Shown here: in pieces, positions 8,343-18,905 of the stretch | Position numbering within the stretch: the stretch's first letter is position 1 | How the letters are laid out: each line of letters begins with the position of its first letter | Source: Kluyveromyces lactis | Taxonomy: Eukaryota; Ascomycota; Saccharomycetes; Saccharomycetales; Saccharomycetaceae | Direction of reading: 5' to 3' | Assembly (NCBI RefSeq): GCF_000002515.2 | Contig: NC_006041.1 | Location: forward strand, 2,170,001 to 2,234,000 | Length of the DNA stretch: 64,000 bases | Made by a program: the position numbers and the translations under genes | Notes under the pieces: generated by a model | What the model was told of the DNA's origin: nothing | The model's database searches: none | The model's input: the letters and a program-made list of their open reading frames with translations, nothing else

Positions 8343-10724
8343 ATGGACTACCAACAATCTCATCAAGTCGACTACATTAGTACTGTCAATTCAGTAAATT
8401 CGCAGTTGCAGGACTTTGGTATAGGATCCACTATTGGTAGTGCCAATCCTATCAGCGGGTCGTCAACTCCGTTAGGTGGTGTACCGCAAATACACAGGTC
8501 AGTTTCTCTGATGGATACTTTGGGAATACAAAGAACTCAATCTCCATTCCATAACGCTCCTGGGAATGATTCTCCAAGCATTTTTTCTCAGCAGACTTCT
8601 ATTCATTGGAACATGAATTCCGGGATCAATACTGGCGGTGGGGAGATACCGTTCAACGCTGCTGGGCCTGGAAATGGGATGGCAGCAGGGACCGGGACTG
8701 GTGATATTCATACTCCAATATCCCGTCCACCTGGCATTATTACGAACGTGCAGCAAACTTCGTGGCAGTACTTGGACCATTCAAATCAAGTTCAAGGGCC
8801 TTTCGATTCTGAAATAATGGATCAATGGTATAATGCTGGGTTTTTCAACGAATCTTTGCATTTAATGCCTATGAATAGTGATGATCCCTTTCATTTTTCT
8901 GGTCGCTTTATCATGTTCAATGATTTATTATCAAAGACCGGGATCATCAATCCATTCCATGCGTTTGATATGATTTGTTTCAACCATGCACTCGCTTCTG
9001 CTGCTGCGCCATCAAATAATATGATGAACTTTGGCCAAAAGGGGAGTAGCACTTCCCTGATGCAGCAGCATGTATTGGGCCAATCGCAGGCCCATCCTGC
9101 CAATCTGTCTCAAAGACAACCCAAGCCATTCGATCTTCCTGCATCTAATACTACGATAAGCTCTTCGTCCACTACTCCAGTGCCAGTATTACAGAATATG
9201 ATATCTAAAGGGTTGCACTTCGACAATAATACCTATGCGAATATTGACAGGAACTTCCAATCTCCAGATTTATCCCATTCTCAAATTTTGCAGTTGAAAA
9301 ATGAGGACGGCTCTTACTACCAGAACACTACAGTTTCCGTACCGTTTTCCAAACACGTACAGGCAGTTGATTCTTTTGAATTGCCATTAGAATCTGTAAG
9401 TGATAAAAGCACTGGTTCCTTCGCAGCTAAATCGGATACGTACCAATTAGCACCGCAAACATATCAAACTACACAACCAATTCGATCAGTTGATGCAACT
9501 TCCATTAAAGACCAATATCAACCGACCAATGCTCAAACGGAGGCTTCCAACTCCACTGCCAACGATATATTACAGCAGAATATCCCGGCGAAGGAACCCT
9601 CCACTGATCCTACTACAAACTCTGTATCGGTCGAAAAGTCAAAAGAAGCGCCCGTAAAGGCTAAGACGGAGAAGAAGTTCAACGCTGATGTCATCCAACA
9701 ATTGATTTTGGAGGAAGAACTCGAACGTAAGAAAAAGGAAGAGAAAAAGAAGAAGAAGGAACAAAAACCCAAGAATATCGAGGAGAACAGCAAAGTTAAC
9801 AACCGCACGACTAGTTCTCAATCGAAATCAGATGAAAAGAAGGAAGCCTCACCATGGAGTGCTACTCCTAAGCCTGCTGTTCAAACCAAGAGCTTATCTG
9901 ATATTCAGAGAAGAGATGCTGAAGAGAAGAGAAAACGAGAAGCCGAACGTGAGAGAAAAGAACGTGAAGCAGCGTTGAAACTTCAACATGCCCTTTTGGC
10001 AGAGGAACAAAAGACAAAGTTCAATGTTTCCTCCGTAGCGAGCTGGGCAAATCCAGTTGGAACGAAAGCTCCTGCTAAAGCCCCTGTTAAAACTACTTCA
10101 CGATCCACTCCAGAACCATCCGCGGATAGTATCAAATATATCGAAGAGCAACGTAGAATCTTGGAAGAAATACAAAACTCTCAAAACAAGTCATCTGCGT
10201 CACCTAGCTCCGATTCTTGGTCTACAATTGCTAAAAAGAAGACAAGTTTGGACTCTCCAAGACCAGCCCCTCAGATTAACAACTCATTTTTGAACCCTGG
10301 CAACACCAAGAAGAAAATTTTGCACGGCTCTTCAATTTCCATCCCAACTCTGAAAAAGGGTGTTACCTCTTCTCCAATCAATTATTCAGGTAATCAATCC
10401 ACTTCTGCAAGGAGGCAATTTTTGAGCTGGTGTAGATCTCAAATGAAACTAGCACCTGGTGTTAAAGTGGATTCTGTTTTAGAGATGTTACTCTCTTTAC
10501 CACCAAGCATGGATTCCAAGGAAATCATCTCTGATACTATCTACGCTAACAGTTCAGTGATGGAAGGTCGTTCCTTTGCATCAGAATTTATTAAAAGACG
10601 TATTGAATGCGAGAAATCATTGAATGATCCTTTAACATGGTCAGAAGCTCTTGCTCTTCCACAGGGAAGCGCTGATGATTGGGAATTCCAAGTTGTGAGT
10701 AAGAAAAAAGGTAAAAGGAACTAG
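8343..10724 (+). CDS. SMY2/SYH1: GYF-domain protein, Smy2/Syh1 ortholog
   Basis: Protein of 793 residues with a GYF domain at about 140-195: it opens WQYLDHSNQVQGPF and contains MDQWYNAGFF, the signature that binds proline-rich peptides. Downstream are a long Gln/Ser/Asn-rich linker, a strongly charged Lys/Glu coiled-coil region (about 440-570), and a conserved C-terminal block (RRQFLSWCRSQMKL to the end). In S. cerevisiae the duplicated pair Smy2 (YBR172C) and Syh1 (YPL105C) acts in mRNA surveillance and translation repression at stalled ribosomes and in ER-Golgi traffic. Here there is one copy, the pre-duplication state. The start is the first ATG, after an in-frame TTG 20 codons earlier. 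Confidence 0.92.
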   Translation: MDYQQSHQVDYISTVNSVNSQLQDFGIGSTIGSANPISGSSTPLGGVPQIHRSVSLMDTLGIQRTQSPFHNAPGNDSPSIFSQQTSIHWNMNSGINTGGGEIPFNAAGPGNGMAAGTGTGDIHTPISRPPGIITNVQQTSWQYLDHSNQVQGPFDSEIMDQWYNAGFFNESLHLMPMNSDDPFHFSGRFIMFNDLLSKTGIINPFHAFDMICFNHALASAAAPSNNMMNFGQKGSSTSLMQQHVLGQSQAHPANLSQRQPKPFDLPASNTTISSSSTTPVPVLQNMISKGLHFDNNTYANIDRNFQSPDLSHSQILQLKNEDGSYYQNTTVSVPFSKHVQAVDSFELPLESVSDKSTGSFAAKSDTYQLAPQTYQTTQPIRSVDATSIKDQYQPTNAQTEASNSTANDILQQNIPAKEPSTDPTTNSVSVEKSKEAPVKAKTEKKFNADVIQQLILEEELERKKKEEKKKKKEQKPKNIEENSKVNNRTTSSQSKSDEKKEASPWSATPKPAVQTKSLSDIQRRDAEEKRKREAERERKEREAALKLQHALLAEEQKTKFNVSSVASWANPVGTKAPAKAPVKTTSRSTPEPSADSIKYIEEQRRILEEIQNSQNKSSASPSSDSWSTIAKKKTSLDSPRPAPQINNSFLNPGNTKKKILHGSSISIPTLKKGVTSSPINYSGNQSTSARRQFLSWCRSQMKLAPGVKVDSVLEMLLSLPPSMDSKEIISDTIYANSSVMEGRSFASEFIKRRIECEKSLNDPLTWSEALALPQGSADDWEFQVVSKKKGKRN

Positions 10725-10837
10725 TCTCTAAAACGTATGGGGTCAGTAGCATCTAGCATTATATTGTTTTTTGTATAGTGTACATAATCTCTAGCAAATA
10801 CCCAGAGAGAAAACTCAACTGTATCTACGTGGTATCA

Positions 10838-11446
10838 TTACTGAATTAGTTTACCGTTGTCATCCAACTTCAATTGGTATAGTTTTTGGAAAATGTTCTT
10901 TCTATCTAAAATGGAATCGTAACGTCTTTGTAAAGCTTGGTTGAAACAGATTTCTCTACATAGATTCACAAATGCTTGGGGCCAATCTGGTTGTAATCTT
11001 TCTGCTTCTTCGATGCAACTTTTCAATTCAAGATCAACCAATTTCATTTCGTTTTGGTACCTTTGCCAATACTTATCATCAACGGACCCATTCTTATACA
11101 AGATCTCAATTTGAACGGCGACCTCTCTTAATTTAATGGTACGTCTTACAGCTTCTGCACCACGGTTCAACAGAGCAGCTTTAACCACCTTAGGGTGAAG
11201 TTGTTCTGTTTCAGCTAATTCTGCAATTGCAAAATATAAATCACGGGCTTCATGTTCATCAAAAATGCTTGGTAATTCAGCTAGTTTCTTGACTTGACTC
11301 CTCCTATACTTGGATGCAAAGATCATTAAAGATATTACCAAGATCGAAACATAAACTAACGGTGTGTAAACGCTGACCACCTTGATTTCAGGCTTCTCTT
11401 GCCCTTCGAAAAAAGTCTCGTTGAAATGCGTTCCGTTATCTGACAT
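10838..11446 (-). CDS. SEC66: Sec63 complex subunit Sec66 (Sec71)
   Basis: Subunit of the Sec62/Sec63 complex needed for post-translational import into the endoplasmic reticulum. It has 202 residues (206 in S. cerevisiae). Seen: a short lumenal N terminus with an NGT glycosylation sequon, one membrane segment at about 25-44 (VYTPLVYVSILVISLMIF) followed by a basic KYRRSQVKK stop-transfer, then a helical cytosolic domain. It is convergent with the GYF-domain gene and divergent from NPL4, as YBR171W is among its neighbours. Confidence 0.95.
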   Translation of the reverse strand: MSDNGTHFNETFFEGQEKPEIKVVSVYTPLVYVSILVISLMIFASKYRRSQVKKLAELPSIFDEHEARDLYFAIAELAETEQLHPKVVKAALLNRGAEAVRRTIKLREVAVQIEILYKNGSVDDKYWQRYQNEMKLVDLELKSCIEEAERLQPDWPQAFVNLCREICFNQALQRRYDSILDRKNIFQKLYQLKLDDNGKLIQ

Positions 11447-11789
11447 TTTTGTTCTTTTCTTCCAAAGACGATCCTGGAAGGTGTTTCAATTTAAACAACA
11501 ATCAAATCGATATCTCAACAGGCCACAGTTGACAATTACCACTCAACTTACAACTTTCAGAAGATGGTATGTGTTTAGATATAGATGTTACACTTTTCGT
11601 TTTTTTCACTTTTTTCTTATTTTAATACGTATACTGAGTGATGTTGGAATCCTCATTTGACATTAAGCATTTGCAATTCCTAAATCTTTGCCACTATTAG
11701 ATAAAGAAAGAGCATTGCGAGTTAGAAAGAGTACAAACCTCTACTTTATAGCGGAAAAAAAAGTGCATTATAGAACAAGCGACATTACC
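11447..11789. promoter_or_regulatory. Divergent SEC66-NPL4 promoter with a PACE-like site
   Basis: The interval of 343 bases drives SEC66 leftward and NPL4 rightward. At 11687-11695 it holds TTTGCCACT, which on the other strand is AGTGGCAAA, one base from the proteasome-associated control element GGTGGCAAA bound by Rpn4. The site lies 95 bases before the NPL4 ATG. Control by Rpn4 is an inference from the motif. Confidence 0.5.
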
Positions 11790-13580
11790 ATGCTATTAAG
11801 ATTGAGATCAAAACTTGGTATTCACCGTGTAAGTTGCGAAGGAAATGACAATTTTGGCAGTGTGATTGAAAAATGGGCAAACCAATTAAGACTTAATGTG
11901 GATCCTGACTCAGTTTCAGTAAGTACACAACCTGGCGTCTCCAAACTGATGACTGAGATAGCACACCAAGGTGTGGAATCACTTGGCTTGAGACATGGAG
12001 ACATGGTGACAGTTGAATTCAAGGTTTTGGACACTGAAGAAAAGAATGTTTCGGAGAAGGAAATGACCAATATGACTGTCTCCGCAAGCACAACGAGTGT
12101 TCCCATCAGTAGTAGCCACAACAAGGGATCAATAAGAGGCAAAGTCAAGGAATCTGCTTTAGATATAGAACTTGAGGGTGAGACTGGATTGATACCTCGT
12201 TCAAGATCATCACTTTGTAGACATGGAGAAAAGGGAATGTGTGAGTATTGCTCGCCATTGCCGCCTTGGGACAAAGGCTATCAAGATGAACACAGCATCA
12301 AACACATATCGTTCCATGCGTATTTGAAACAGCTAGACGAGGTTACCAACAAAAAATCCTCCGGTTCATCATACATTCCGCCCCTAAGTGAACCTAACTA
12401 TGAGATAAATTTGAATTGTGCGGGTGGTCATGAGCCGTGGCCCAAAGGTATCTGCTCCAAATGTCAACCCTCTGCTATTACACTCCAACAGCAATCCTTT
12501 AGAATGGTAGACCATGTTGAATTTCAGGAGAGTGAATTGATTAACCAATTCATCGACTCTTGGAGAACCACTGGTATGCAAAGATTTGGTTATTTATACG
12601 GTTATTATAAAAGATACGATAACGTTCCATTGGGAATAAAGGCAGTGGTCGAGGCCATATGGGAACCGCCGCAACATGATGAACAAGATGGTCTTACCAT
12701 GGATATGGACCAAGTCGTTAAAGAGGTAGAGGACACGGATAAACTTGCGCGCGAAATGGGTTTGGAAAGGATAGGTATGATATTCACTGATTTGACGGAT
12801 ACTGGGCTGGGAGATGGATCTGTGTATTGTAAAAGACATAAAGATTCATTTTTCCTCTCGTCACTTGAAGTGATCATGGCTGCTAAGCATCAGTTAAGAC
12901 ACCCCAACGTCAGTAAATTTAGCGAAACAGGATTATTCTCATCGAGGTTCGTAACTTGTTGCATCTCAGGAAATTTGAACCAAGAGATTGATATTGCTAC
13001 GTACCAAGTAAGCATTGAAGCGGAAGGCTTAGTGGAAGCCGACCTAATTTCTGGATCTACACATCCCTCACAAGCATACATTAACGAAACAAACGACAAG
13101 AGATACGTACCGGAAATCTTCTACACTCGTAAAAACGAATACAATCTTACCGTCAAGCAAAACGCCAAACCTGCATTCCCAGTAGACTACCTATTGGTAT
13201 CTTTGACTCATGGGTTTCCAAAGGAGACCGATGATGACAGTACCACCACCGCAAACACCACCACAGTATTCAAAACTGTAGCAGGGTTTCCATGGACCAA
13301 CCGCCAAGCTATGGGCCAATCTCAGGACTACACTGAACTAAAGAGGTACGTCTACAAAGCATGCACCGGTAATGATCTCGCAGAGCTACAGGCAAAACTC
13401 TCCAATTTCCATTTCCTATTGTACCTGCATTCCATAGAAGTGTTGAATCAGCAGGAATGGTCGCTCCTCATCAGGACAGTGACCGCACCAACACTGCATG
13501 AAGCAACTGAACCTTTACTCAATCTCATCAACTCCCCAGGATGGCAGACCTTCGTCATGATCCTTGAGCAGTCAATGTAA
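11790..13580 (+). CDS. NPL4: Cdc48 cofactor Npl4
   Basis: Adaptor of 596 residues (580 in S. cerevisiae) that with Ufd1 recruits the Cdc48 ATPase to polyubiquitinated proteins in ER-associated degradation and chromatin extraction. Seen: an N-terminal ubiquitin-like UBX fold starting MLLRLRSKLGIHRVSCEG; a zinc-binding region with CRHGEKGMCEYC near residue 150 and a second Cys cluster (CAGGHEPWPKGICSKCQ) near 210; then the MPN-like domain (YGYYKRYDNVPLGIKAVVEAIW). The first ATG matches the family start; upstream in-frame codons lack an ATG. It is followed by SSE1 on the same strand, as in S. cerevisiae. Confidence 0.96.
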   Translation: MLLRLRSKLGIHRVSCEGNDNFGSVIEKWANQLRLNVDPDSVSVSTQPGVSKLMTEIAHQGVESLGLRHGDMVTVEFKVLDTEEKNVSEKEMTNMTVSASTTSVPISSSHNKGSIRGKVKESALDIELEGETGLIPRSRSSLCRHGEKGMCEYCSPLPPWDKGYQDEHSIKHISFHAYLKQLDEVTNKKSSGSSYIPPLSEPNYEINLNCAGGHEPWPKGICSKCQPSAITLQQQSFRMVDHVEFQESELINQFIDSWRTTGMQRFGYLYGYYKRYDNVPLGIKAVVEAIWEPPQHDEQDGLTMDMDQVVKEVEDTDKLAREMGLERIGMIFTDLTDTGLGDGSVYCKRHKDSFFLSSLEVIMAAKHQLRHPNVSKFSETGLFSSRFVTCCISGNLNQEIDIATYQVSIEAEGLVEADLISGSTHPSQAYINETNDKRYVPEIFYTRKNEYNLTVKQNAKPAFPVDYLLVSLTHGFPKETDDDSTTTANTTTVFKTVAGFPWTNRQAMGQSQDYTELKRYVYKACTGNDLAELQAKLSNFHFLLYLHSIEVLNQQEWSLLIRTVTAPTLHEATEPLLNLINSPGWQTFVMILEQSM

Positions 13581-13992
13581 TGACGTGTGTTTTCACAACA
13601 GGGTTCAGCCAGGCCTGCGGTCAGGTGAGCGTTTTCCATACCCAGAGAAAATCTCGAGGCAGTTCTAGAAGGTTCTCATCACTATATACGGATACATAGC
13701 AAACTAAATTTTTTTTTTTTTCTAGTTTAAATGTACGAAACGTTTTGCGAGAGAAACTTCAGACTAAAGCTTTAATTGTCAATTCCCTCTCTGTAAAGTT
13801 TTACATGAACTTTTAATTGATTGAAAGAGAGACTGTATAAAGGAAGGGAGTGTTCTTTGATCTCATTTAGCTTAAATTGTAATAAAATTACAGTTATAGT
13901 ACTTTTTCTTAATTATCGATTATTTCGGAGTGGAAATAGAACAAAAGTAAACGGATAAACTCTTTTGTAAAGGATAGTTCGAAATCAGCGCG
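13581..13992 (+). promoter_or_regulatory. SSE1 promoter region
   Basis: This 412-base upstream region contains a T tract and a heat-shock element. A run of purine/pyrimidine-alternating AT-rich sequence precedes the start codon. Both its position and the motif fit a heat-inducible Hsp110 gene. Confidence 0.65.
13663..13675 (+). promoter_or_regulatory. Heat-shock element
   Basis: TTCTAGAAGGTTC is a perfect three-unit alternation TTC-nn-GAA-nn-TTC, the minimal binding site of an Hsf1 trimer, placed about 320 bases before the SSE1 start codon. Confidence 0.75.
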
Positions 13993-16077
13993 ATGAGTAT
14001 TCCATTCGGTTTAGATTTAGGTAATAACAATGCTGTTTTGGCTGTTGCCAGAAACAGAGGTATTGACGTTGTTGTGAACGAAGTTTCCAACCGTTCTACC
14101 CCAGCTCTGGTCAGTTTCGGTCAAAAGAACAGATTTGTTGGTGAATCTGGTAAGAACAAGCAAACATCCAACATTAAGAACACTGTTGACAACTTGAAGA
14201 GAATCATTGGTTTGGACTACGACCACCCAGACTTCAAGGAAGAAAGCAAGCACTTTTCCGCAAAGTTGGTTAAGCTGGATGATGGTAAGATTGGTACCCA
14301 GGTCAGATTTGGTGGTGAACAACAAGTCTATTCTGCCACTCAAGTGGTGGCAATGTTCATTAACAAGGTCAAGTCCACCGTTATTGAAGAGACCAAGGGT
14401 AACATCACCGATGTTGCTATCGCTGTTCCAACCTGGTACACTGAAGAACAAAAGTATGCTATCGCTGATGCTGCCAGAATTGCTGGTTTGAACCCAGTTA
14501 GAATCGTCAACGACATTACTGCTGCTGCTGTCTCTTACGGTGTTTTCAAGACCGATTTACCAGAAGGTGAAGAAAAGCCAAGAATTGTTGCCTTTGTTGA
14601 TATTGGTCACTCTTCTTATACCTGCTCCATTGGTGCTTTCAAGAAAGGTGAATTGAAGGTCTTGGGTACTGCTTATGATAAGCACTTTGGTGGTAGAGAC
14701 TTCGATCATGCCATCACTGAACACTTTGCCGATGAATTCAAGGGTAAGTACAAAATCGATATCAGAGAAAATGCCAAGGCTTACAACAGAGTCTTGAGTG
14801 CTGCTGAAAAGTTGAAGAAGGTCTTGTCTGCCAACACCGCTGCCCCATTAAACATCGAATCTGTGATGAACGACGTCGATGTTTCCTCTCAATTGTCCAG
14901 AGAAGAATTGGAAGAATTGGTTTCTTCTTTGTTGGAACGTGTCACTGATCCAGTAACCAAGGCATTGAAACAAGCCAACTTGACTGCTGAAGATGTTGAC
15001 TTCGTTGAAATCATCGGTGGTACCACTCGTATTCCTTGTTTGAAGGATGCTATCTCTAAGGCATTCAACAAGCCATTGTCTACTACTTTGAATCAAGATG
15101 AAGCTATTGCTAAGGGTGCTGCTTTTGTCTGTGCTATCCACTCTCCAACCATGAGAGTTCGTCCATTTAAATTTGAAGATGTCCACCCATACTCTGTGTC
15201 TTACTACTGGGACAAGCAAGTTGAAGATGAAGATCATTTAGAAGTTTTCCCAGCTGGTTCTACTTACCCATCTACTAAGCTGATCACATTACACCGTACC
15301 GGTGACTTCACTATCGAAGCCAAATACACCAACAAAGCAGAATTACCAGAAGATGTTCCAGTCCAAATCGCTAAGTGGGAAGTTAATGGTGTTCAACTAA
15401 ATGAAGGTGAATCTTCCATCCCAGTTAAACTAAAATTGAGATGTGATCCATCCGGTTTGCACACTGTTGAAGATGCTTACACTATTCACGATATTGAAGT
15501 TGAAGAATTAGTCCCACCACCAGCTGATGCCCCAGAGGGTACTGAACCAGAATATAAGAAGGTCACCAAAACAGTGAAGAAAGATTCATTAACTATCGTC
15601 GCACACACCTTTGCATTGGATGAAAAGACCTTGAACGAACTGATCGAAAAGGAAAATGAATTATCTGCTCAAGACAAGCTAGTTTTCGAAACAGAAGATC
15701 GTAAGAACACCTTAGAAGAATACATCTACACTTTGAGAGGAAAGTTAGATGAAGAATATGCTCCATTCGCTTCAGATGAAGAAAAGGAGAAGCTAAGAAA
15801 TATGTTAGCTAAGGCTGAAGAATGGTTGTACGATGATGGTTACGATTCCACTAAAGGTAAATACATCGCTAAGTATGAAGAATTAGCCTCTATCGGTAAC
15901 GTTATCAGAGGTAGATACTTGGCCAAGGAAGAAGAAAAGAAGCAAGCTTTGAGAGCTAAACAAGAATCCTCTAGAATGGCTGAATTGGCCGAAAAGTTAG
16001 CTGCCCAAAGAAAGGCTGCTGCTGAAAGCAACGAGGAAAAACCAGCCAATGGTGAAGGTGATGTTGATATGGATTAG
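13993..16077 (+). CDS. SSE1: Hsp110-family chaperone / Hsp70 nucleotide-exchange factor
   Basis: Cytosolic Hsp110 of 694 residues that exchanges ADP on Ssa Hsp70s and holds unfolded clients; it is also an Hsp90 co-factor. Seen: the Hsp70-type nucleotide-binding domain beginning with [29 protein letters not shown], and [13 protein letters not shown]; the [13 protein letters not shown] signature; a beta-sandwich from about 390; the acidic loop with [16 protein letters not shown] typical of Hsp110; and a helical C-terminal domain ending DVDMD. Codon use is strongly biased to favoured codons, which indicates high expression. S. cerevisiae has two copies, SSE1 and SSE2; this is the single unduplicated gene. 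Confidence 0.96.
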   Translation: MSIPFGLDLGNNNAVLAVARNRGIDVVVNEVSNRSTPALVSFGQKNRFVGESGKNKQTSNIKNTVDNLKRIIGLDYDHPDFKEESKHFSAKLVKLDDGKIGTQVRFGGEQQVYSATQVVAMFINKVKSTVIEETKGNITDVAIAVPTWYTEEQKYAIADAARIAGLNPVRIVNDITAAAVSYGVFKTDLPEGEEKPRIVAFVDIGHSSYTCSIGAFKKGELKVLGTAYDKHFGGRDFDHAITEHFADEFKGKYKIDIRENAKAYNRVLSAAEKLKKVLSANTAAPLNIESVMNDVDVSSQLSREELEELVSSLLERVTDPVTKALKQANLTAEDVDFVEIIGGTTRIPCLKDAISKAFNKPLSTTLNQDEAIAKGAAFVCAIHSPTMRVRPFKFEDVHPYSVSYYWDKQVEDEDHLEVFPAGSTYPSTKLITLHRTGDFTIEAKYTNKAELPEDVPVQIAKWEVNGVQLNEGESSIPVKLKLRCDPSGLHTVEDAYTIHDIEVEELVPPPADAPEGTEPEYKKVTKTVKKDSLTIVAHTFALDEKTLNELIEKENELSAQDKLVFETEDRKNTLEEYIYTLRGKLDEEYAPFASDEEKEKLRNMLAKAEEWLYDDGYDSTKGKYIAKYEELASIGNVIRGRYLAKEEEKKQALRAKQESSRMAELAEKLAAQRKAAAESNEEKPANGEGDVDMD

Positions 16078-16374
16078 ATTCTTTATTGATCTATCGTATT
16101 ACTCTACCCTAACTCTTATATAGATATTTTTGACTATTTTTCTTCTAAATTATTTTATTCTATTGAATTGAATGCATAAATACACATATAAGTTTATATA
16201 TTAACCATGTTAAAAACCATCTCATATTTATGCTTTGATAATAACAGGAATGAAATGGGGACCAGTGCGTGAATGCAGGAGTTGAATTGTAAAAATAATA
16301 ATGCCATATACAAGAAGGGATTCATTAAATGAACACAAAGACAAAAGACCAGGCTTTCCAAATTCCCAAAAGGC

Positions 16375-17091
16375 TTACTGTTCATTATTGCTACTAGCCG
16401 CAACCTGTCGTCTAGCCTCTTTCTCAAGTTTCTTCTTCTTTTCAAATTCTGCAAAGGCTTTGAAGAATACAGGTACATGTTCCCAACCCTCACTATCATC
16501 CATGTCTAAAGCAGCATCCGAGGCTTGCTCTGTATCATGGCTTTTCGCCTTTTTCAGAGCATTACGCTTTTTTGCTTCTACAACAGCCTGTGGCAATGGT
16601 GTGGTACGCTTTGGAAATAGACTACTCGTCGGTTGCTTTTTCATCTTCTCTAACTTTTCCTTCTTTTTATGCAACGATTTTGGGACATTTTTCATATCCA
16701 GTTCTTTCAAAGGTGGATGGAAGTCGGCAGGCCACACTTCATCAGTACCTGATATAGCTTTAACTGCCTCTCTTTTTTTTGACTTCCAATCTTTCAAATC
16801 ATCATTGTATAATTCCCAAACGCAATTGACACAACCGGACATGCAACAGTTGTCTGGTTCTATGGGTTTGGACGGTACCTTGACTCCAGCTATCTCTCTC
16901 ATATTCTCCGAGGTCAAAAACCTACTAGTAGAACGTGGAGGCTCGCCCTTAAGTCTACCCCCGAATACAGATCTCATCCTTTCCTCCTCACTTCCGTATA
17001 CCCCCTCGGTGTTGCCCTCAAAAGTCATTTGCACTGGCTTGGCAGTAAATATATATCTGACATTTCTCAAAGGTGGTGCTATACGTATCAT
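16375..17091 (-). CDS. Oxidoreductase-like domain protein, YPL107W ortholog
   Basis: Protein of 238 residues whose central part carries the oxidoreductase-like signature KPIEPDNCCMSGCVNCVWE (four clustered Cys) followed by LYNDDLKDWK; the human counterpart is OXLD1. The N terminus (MIRIAPPLRNVRYIF) is basic and hydrophobic without acidic residues, consistent with mitochondrial import, as reported for YPL107W. The C-terminal half is Lys-rich and likely coiled. Its biochemical role is unknown. Placed between SSE1 and PEX32 on the minus strand, it matches YPL107W next to SSE1 (YPL106C). Confidence 0.85.
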   Translation of the reverse strand: MIRIAPPLRNVRYIFTAKPVQMTFEGNTEGVYGSEEERMRSVFGGRLKGEPPRSTSRFLTSENMREIAGVKVPSKPIEPDNCCMSGCVNCVWELYNDDLKDWKSKKREAVKAISGTDEVWPADFHPPLKELDMKNVPKSLHKKKEKLEKMKKQPTSSLFPKRTTPLPQAVVEAKKRNALKKAKSHDTEQASDAALDMDDSEGWEHVPVFFKAFAEFEKKKKLEKEARRQVAASSNNEQ

Positions 17092-17514
17092 CACAGCAAT
17101 ATAGATCTTATGCAGGATACTATCGACAGCGTTTTGATACGCACTTATTGACGATTGTCAATGTTGATTTGTGTATTATTCTCCGTGATTATTATCTTGT
17201 CTAAACTTTAAATGCTTCTCTTCATTGGGATTTTTTTTTTTTTTTTAGAGTATCGGTTGCCATAATCGGTGATGATGATTAAAAAGCATGAAAGGAAGGT
17301 TCAGAAAACAAGATGAGATAGCAGTCGTAGATCCTTAGCACCCTATTTGACAGTACAGTGATGTGAGTATACATGTATAAATAAATTGTGATTACATGTA
17401 TCCAGCAACATTTTACAAAACTACGTAGATATACATATATATATATATATATATGTGGTTACACTCTCGAGCTGTACTTCGACTGCCAAAAACGGAGTTT
17501 CCACTTGACCAACT
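17092..17514. other. Interval between PEX32 and the YPL107W-like gene
   Basis: The interval must hold the upstream region of the YPL107W-like gene and the 3' end of PEX32. It contains a T tract near 17231-17246 and a TA run at about 17431-17453. No gene is visible. Confidence 0.55.
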
Positions 17515-18663
17515 TCAGGTTAGTATCTTGAACGCTCTTCGTTTCCAAGTTCTTCTACGAGTGAAGCATGCAATCGAATCGTTCGCACCTAATAAATTCC
17601 ATTTTGCATCACAGTATTGCCAGCTGCCGGGTACCCAAGTAGATTCAATCCAGATCCAATCGGAAGGTAGTTCTTCGTGGAACTTCCATGGTGTTACAGA
17701 TGGAGTTTGGGTGAATGAATTAGAGAAGTGAGCTCTTTCGTAAGGTAGCAATTTTGGGGTCCAGCCCTCTTGCTTCCATTTTCTCTCGTTTTCATCAACG
17801 TTGTATTCGATGATCTTGACGTGTACGTAATCGGATTCTGGATCAATCTTAGTTGGATCCTGAAGGATTAACATTTGTAGTTGAACCTGTAGCTCTTGGC
17901 CCTTCAAGCCTTGTAGAGATTTAGGGAATGGAATGACTTGACTCTCACAAATCACCTTGTATTGTTGAAAGTTGGTTTCCAGTTTGGATTCCGATGGTAC
18001 GCTGTCCCATATATAATAGTAACATCGCCTTATCCACAAATACCTCCATAGGAGTTTCATCGTGCTCTGGTAATACACTGAATGGAACACGGAGACAAGG
18101 CTAATGACAAGCACTGAGTATGTTCGTACATCCAAAAAACTAACGGTAATTAAATGAATTACTGTCAGAAGAGCCACTATCTTAAAGGTTTGTGAATTGA
18201 TATTAGTAAGTTTTCTTACCTTGTCTGTACCGAGGACTTCATTTTGAACCGTTTTAAGCTTCTCAAGAACAGAGTCCAAAGTATGAGTGATTTCATCTAT
18301 TGTGGGTGCTTCGCTCTGTTCAAGCTCTTTCCATAGCGTATAATTGTAATAAAACATAGTGCCAGCAAGAATGAATACGCTTGTGTACCCCAACCATATA
18401 TCAAACGCTTGGAAAAGTAAGGAAGTATTCTTCGGTACAACCAACGCTGTTGAGTAACATAGCAATATAATATATATCAACTGTAAGGAAACATCGTCAA
18501 TATGCCACATAAGTTTATCCAATAACTGGTCCAGCAGTAGGAGCCAAGGATATAATCTATAAAGACATGCAATTGTAATGGGCTCTAAGTCTTGTGGTTT
18601 ATATGGGGGATTAACTGATTTCGATTTAGAAACAAATCTGACATGAAGTTTCTTGTTGCTCAT
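17515..18663 (-). CDS. PEX32: Peroxisome-ER contact protein, Pex30/31/32 family
   Basis: Membrane protein of 382 residues. Pex32-type proteins sit in the ER at contacts with peroxisomes and regulate peroxisome number and size. Seen: several membrane segments between about residues 45 and 200, including a reticulon-like hydrophobic pair, and a C-terminal dysferlin domain with the paired Trp pattern (ERKWKQEGWTPK; WKFHEELPSDWIWIESTW; ending RRRTWKRRAF). The start is the first ATG, giving MSNKKLHVRF. Sequence cannot by itself separate Pex30, Pex31 and Pex32; the neighbourhood with POP7 matches YBR168W, hence Pex32. Confidence 0.88.
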   Translation of the reverse strand: MSNKKLHVRFVSKSKSVNPPYKPQDLEPITIACLYRLYPWLLLLDQLLDKLMWHIDDVSLQLIYIILLCYSTALVVPKNTSLLFQAFDIWLGYTSVFILAGTMFYYNYTLWKELEQSEAPTIDEITHTLDSVLEKLKTVQNEVLGTDKVRKLTNINSQTFKIVALLTVIHLITVSFLDVRTYSVLVISLVSVFHSVYYQSTMKLLWRYLWIRRCYYYIWDSVPSESKLETNFQQYKVICESQVIPFPKSLQGLKGQELQVQLQMLILQDPTKIDPESDYVHVKIIEYNVDENERKWKQEGWTPKLLPYERAHFSNSFTQTPSVTPWKFHEELPSDWIWIESTWVPGSWQYCDAKWNLLGANDSIACFTRRRTWKRRAFKILT

Positions 18664-18905
18664 GGTACATCTGAACAATATTGTATGCACTAATAACCGA
18701 TTTTGAGCTTATCCAGACGCCGTTTTCTTTTCTTGCCCTTTACTTGTTATTTGCACAATCGGTATTGTAATCTATATTTCCTTTTAATTAAAGTCTCTGA
18801 TTTTGAATTGGCCTGAAGAAGTGAACAAGAGAAACGGCTTTTCTAAGAAGACAAGAGAAGCAATCTGCTTCGTGGGCGTTCGAAAAAACCTTACAACACC
18901 ACGTT

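Noticed and set aside
9533-9821. Minus-strand frames opposite the Lys/Glu-rich part of the GYF-domain gene
   Set aside because: They are the complement of a biased coding sequence and yield only Phe/Leu/Ser-rich strings.
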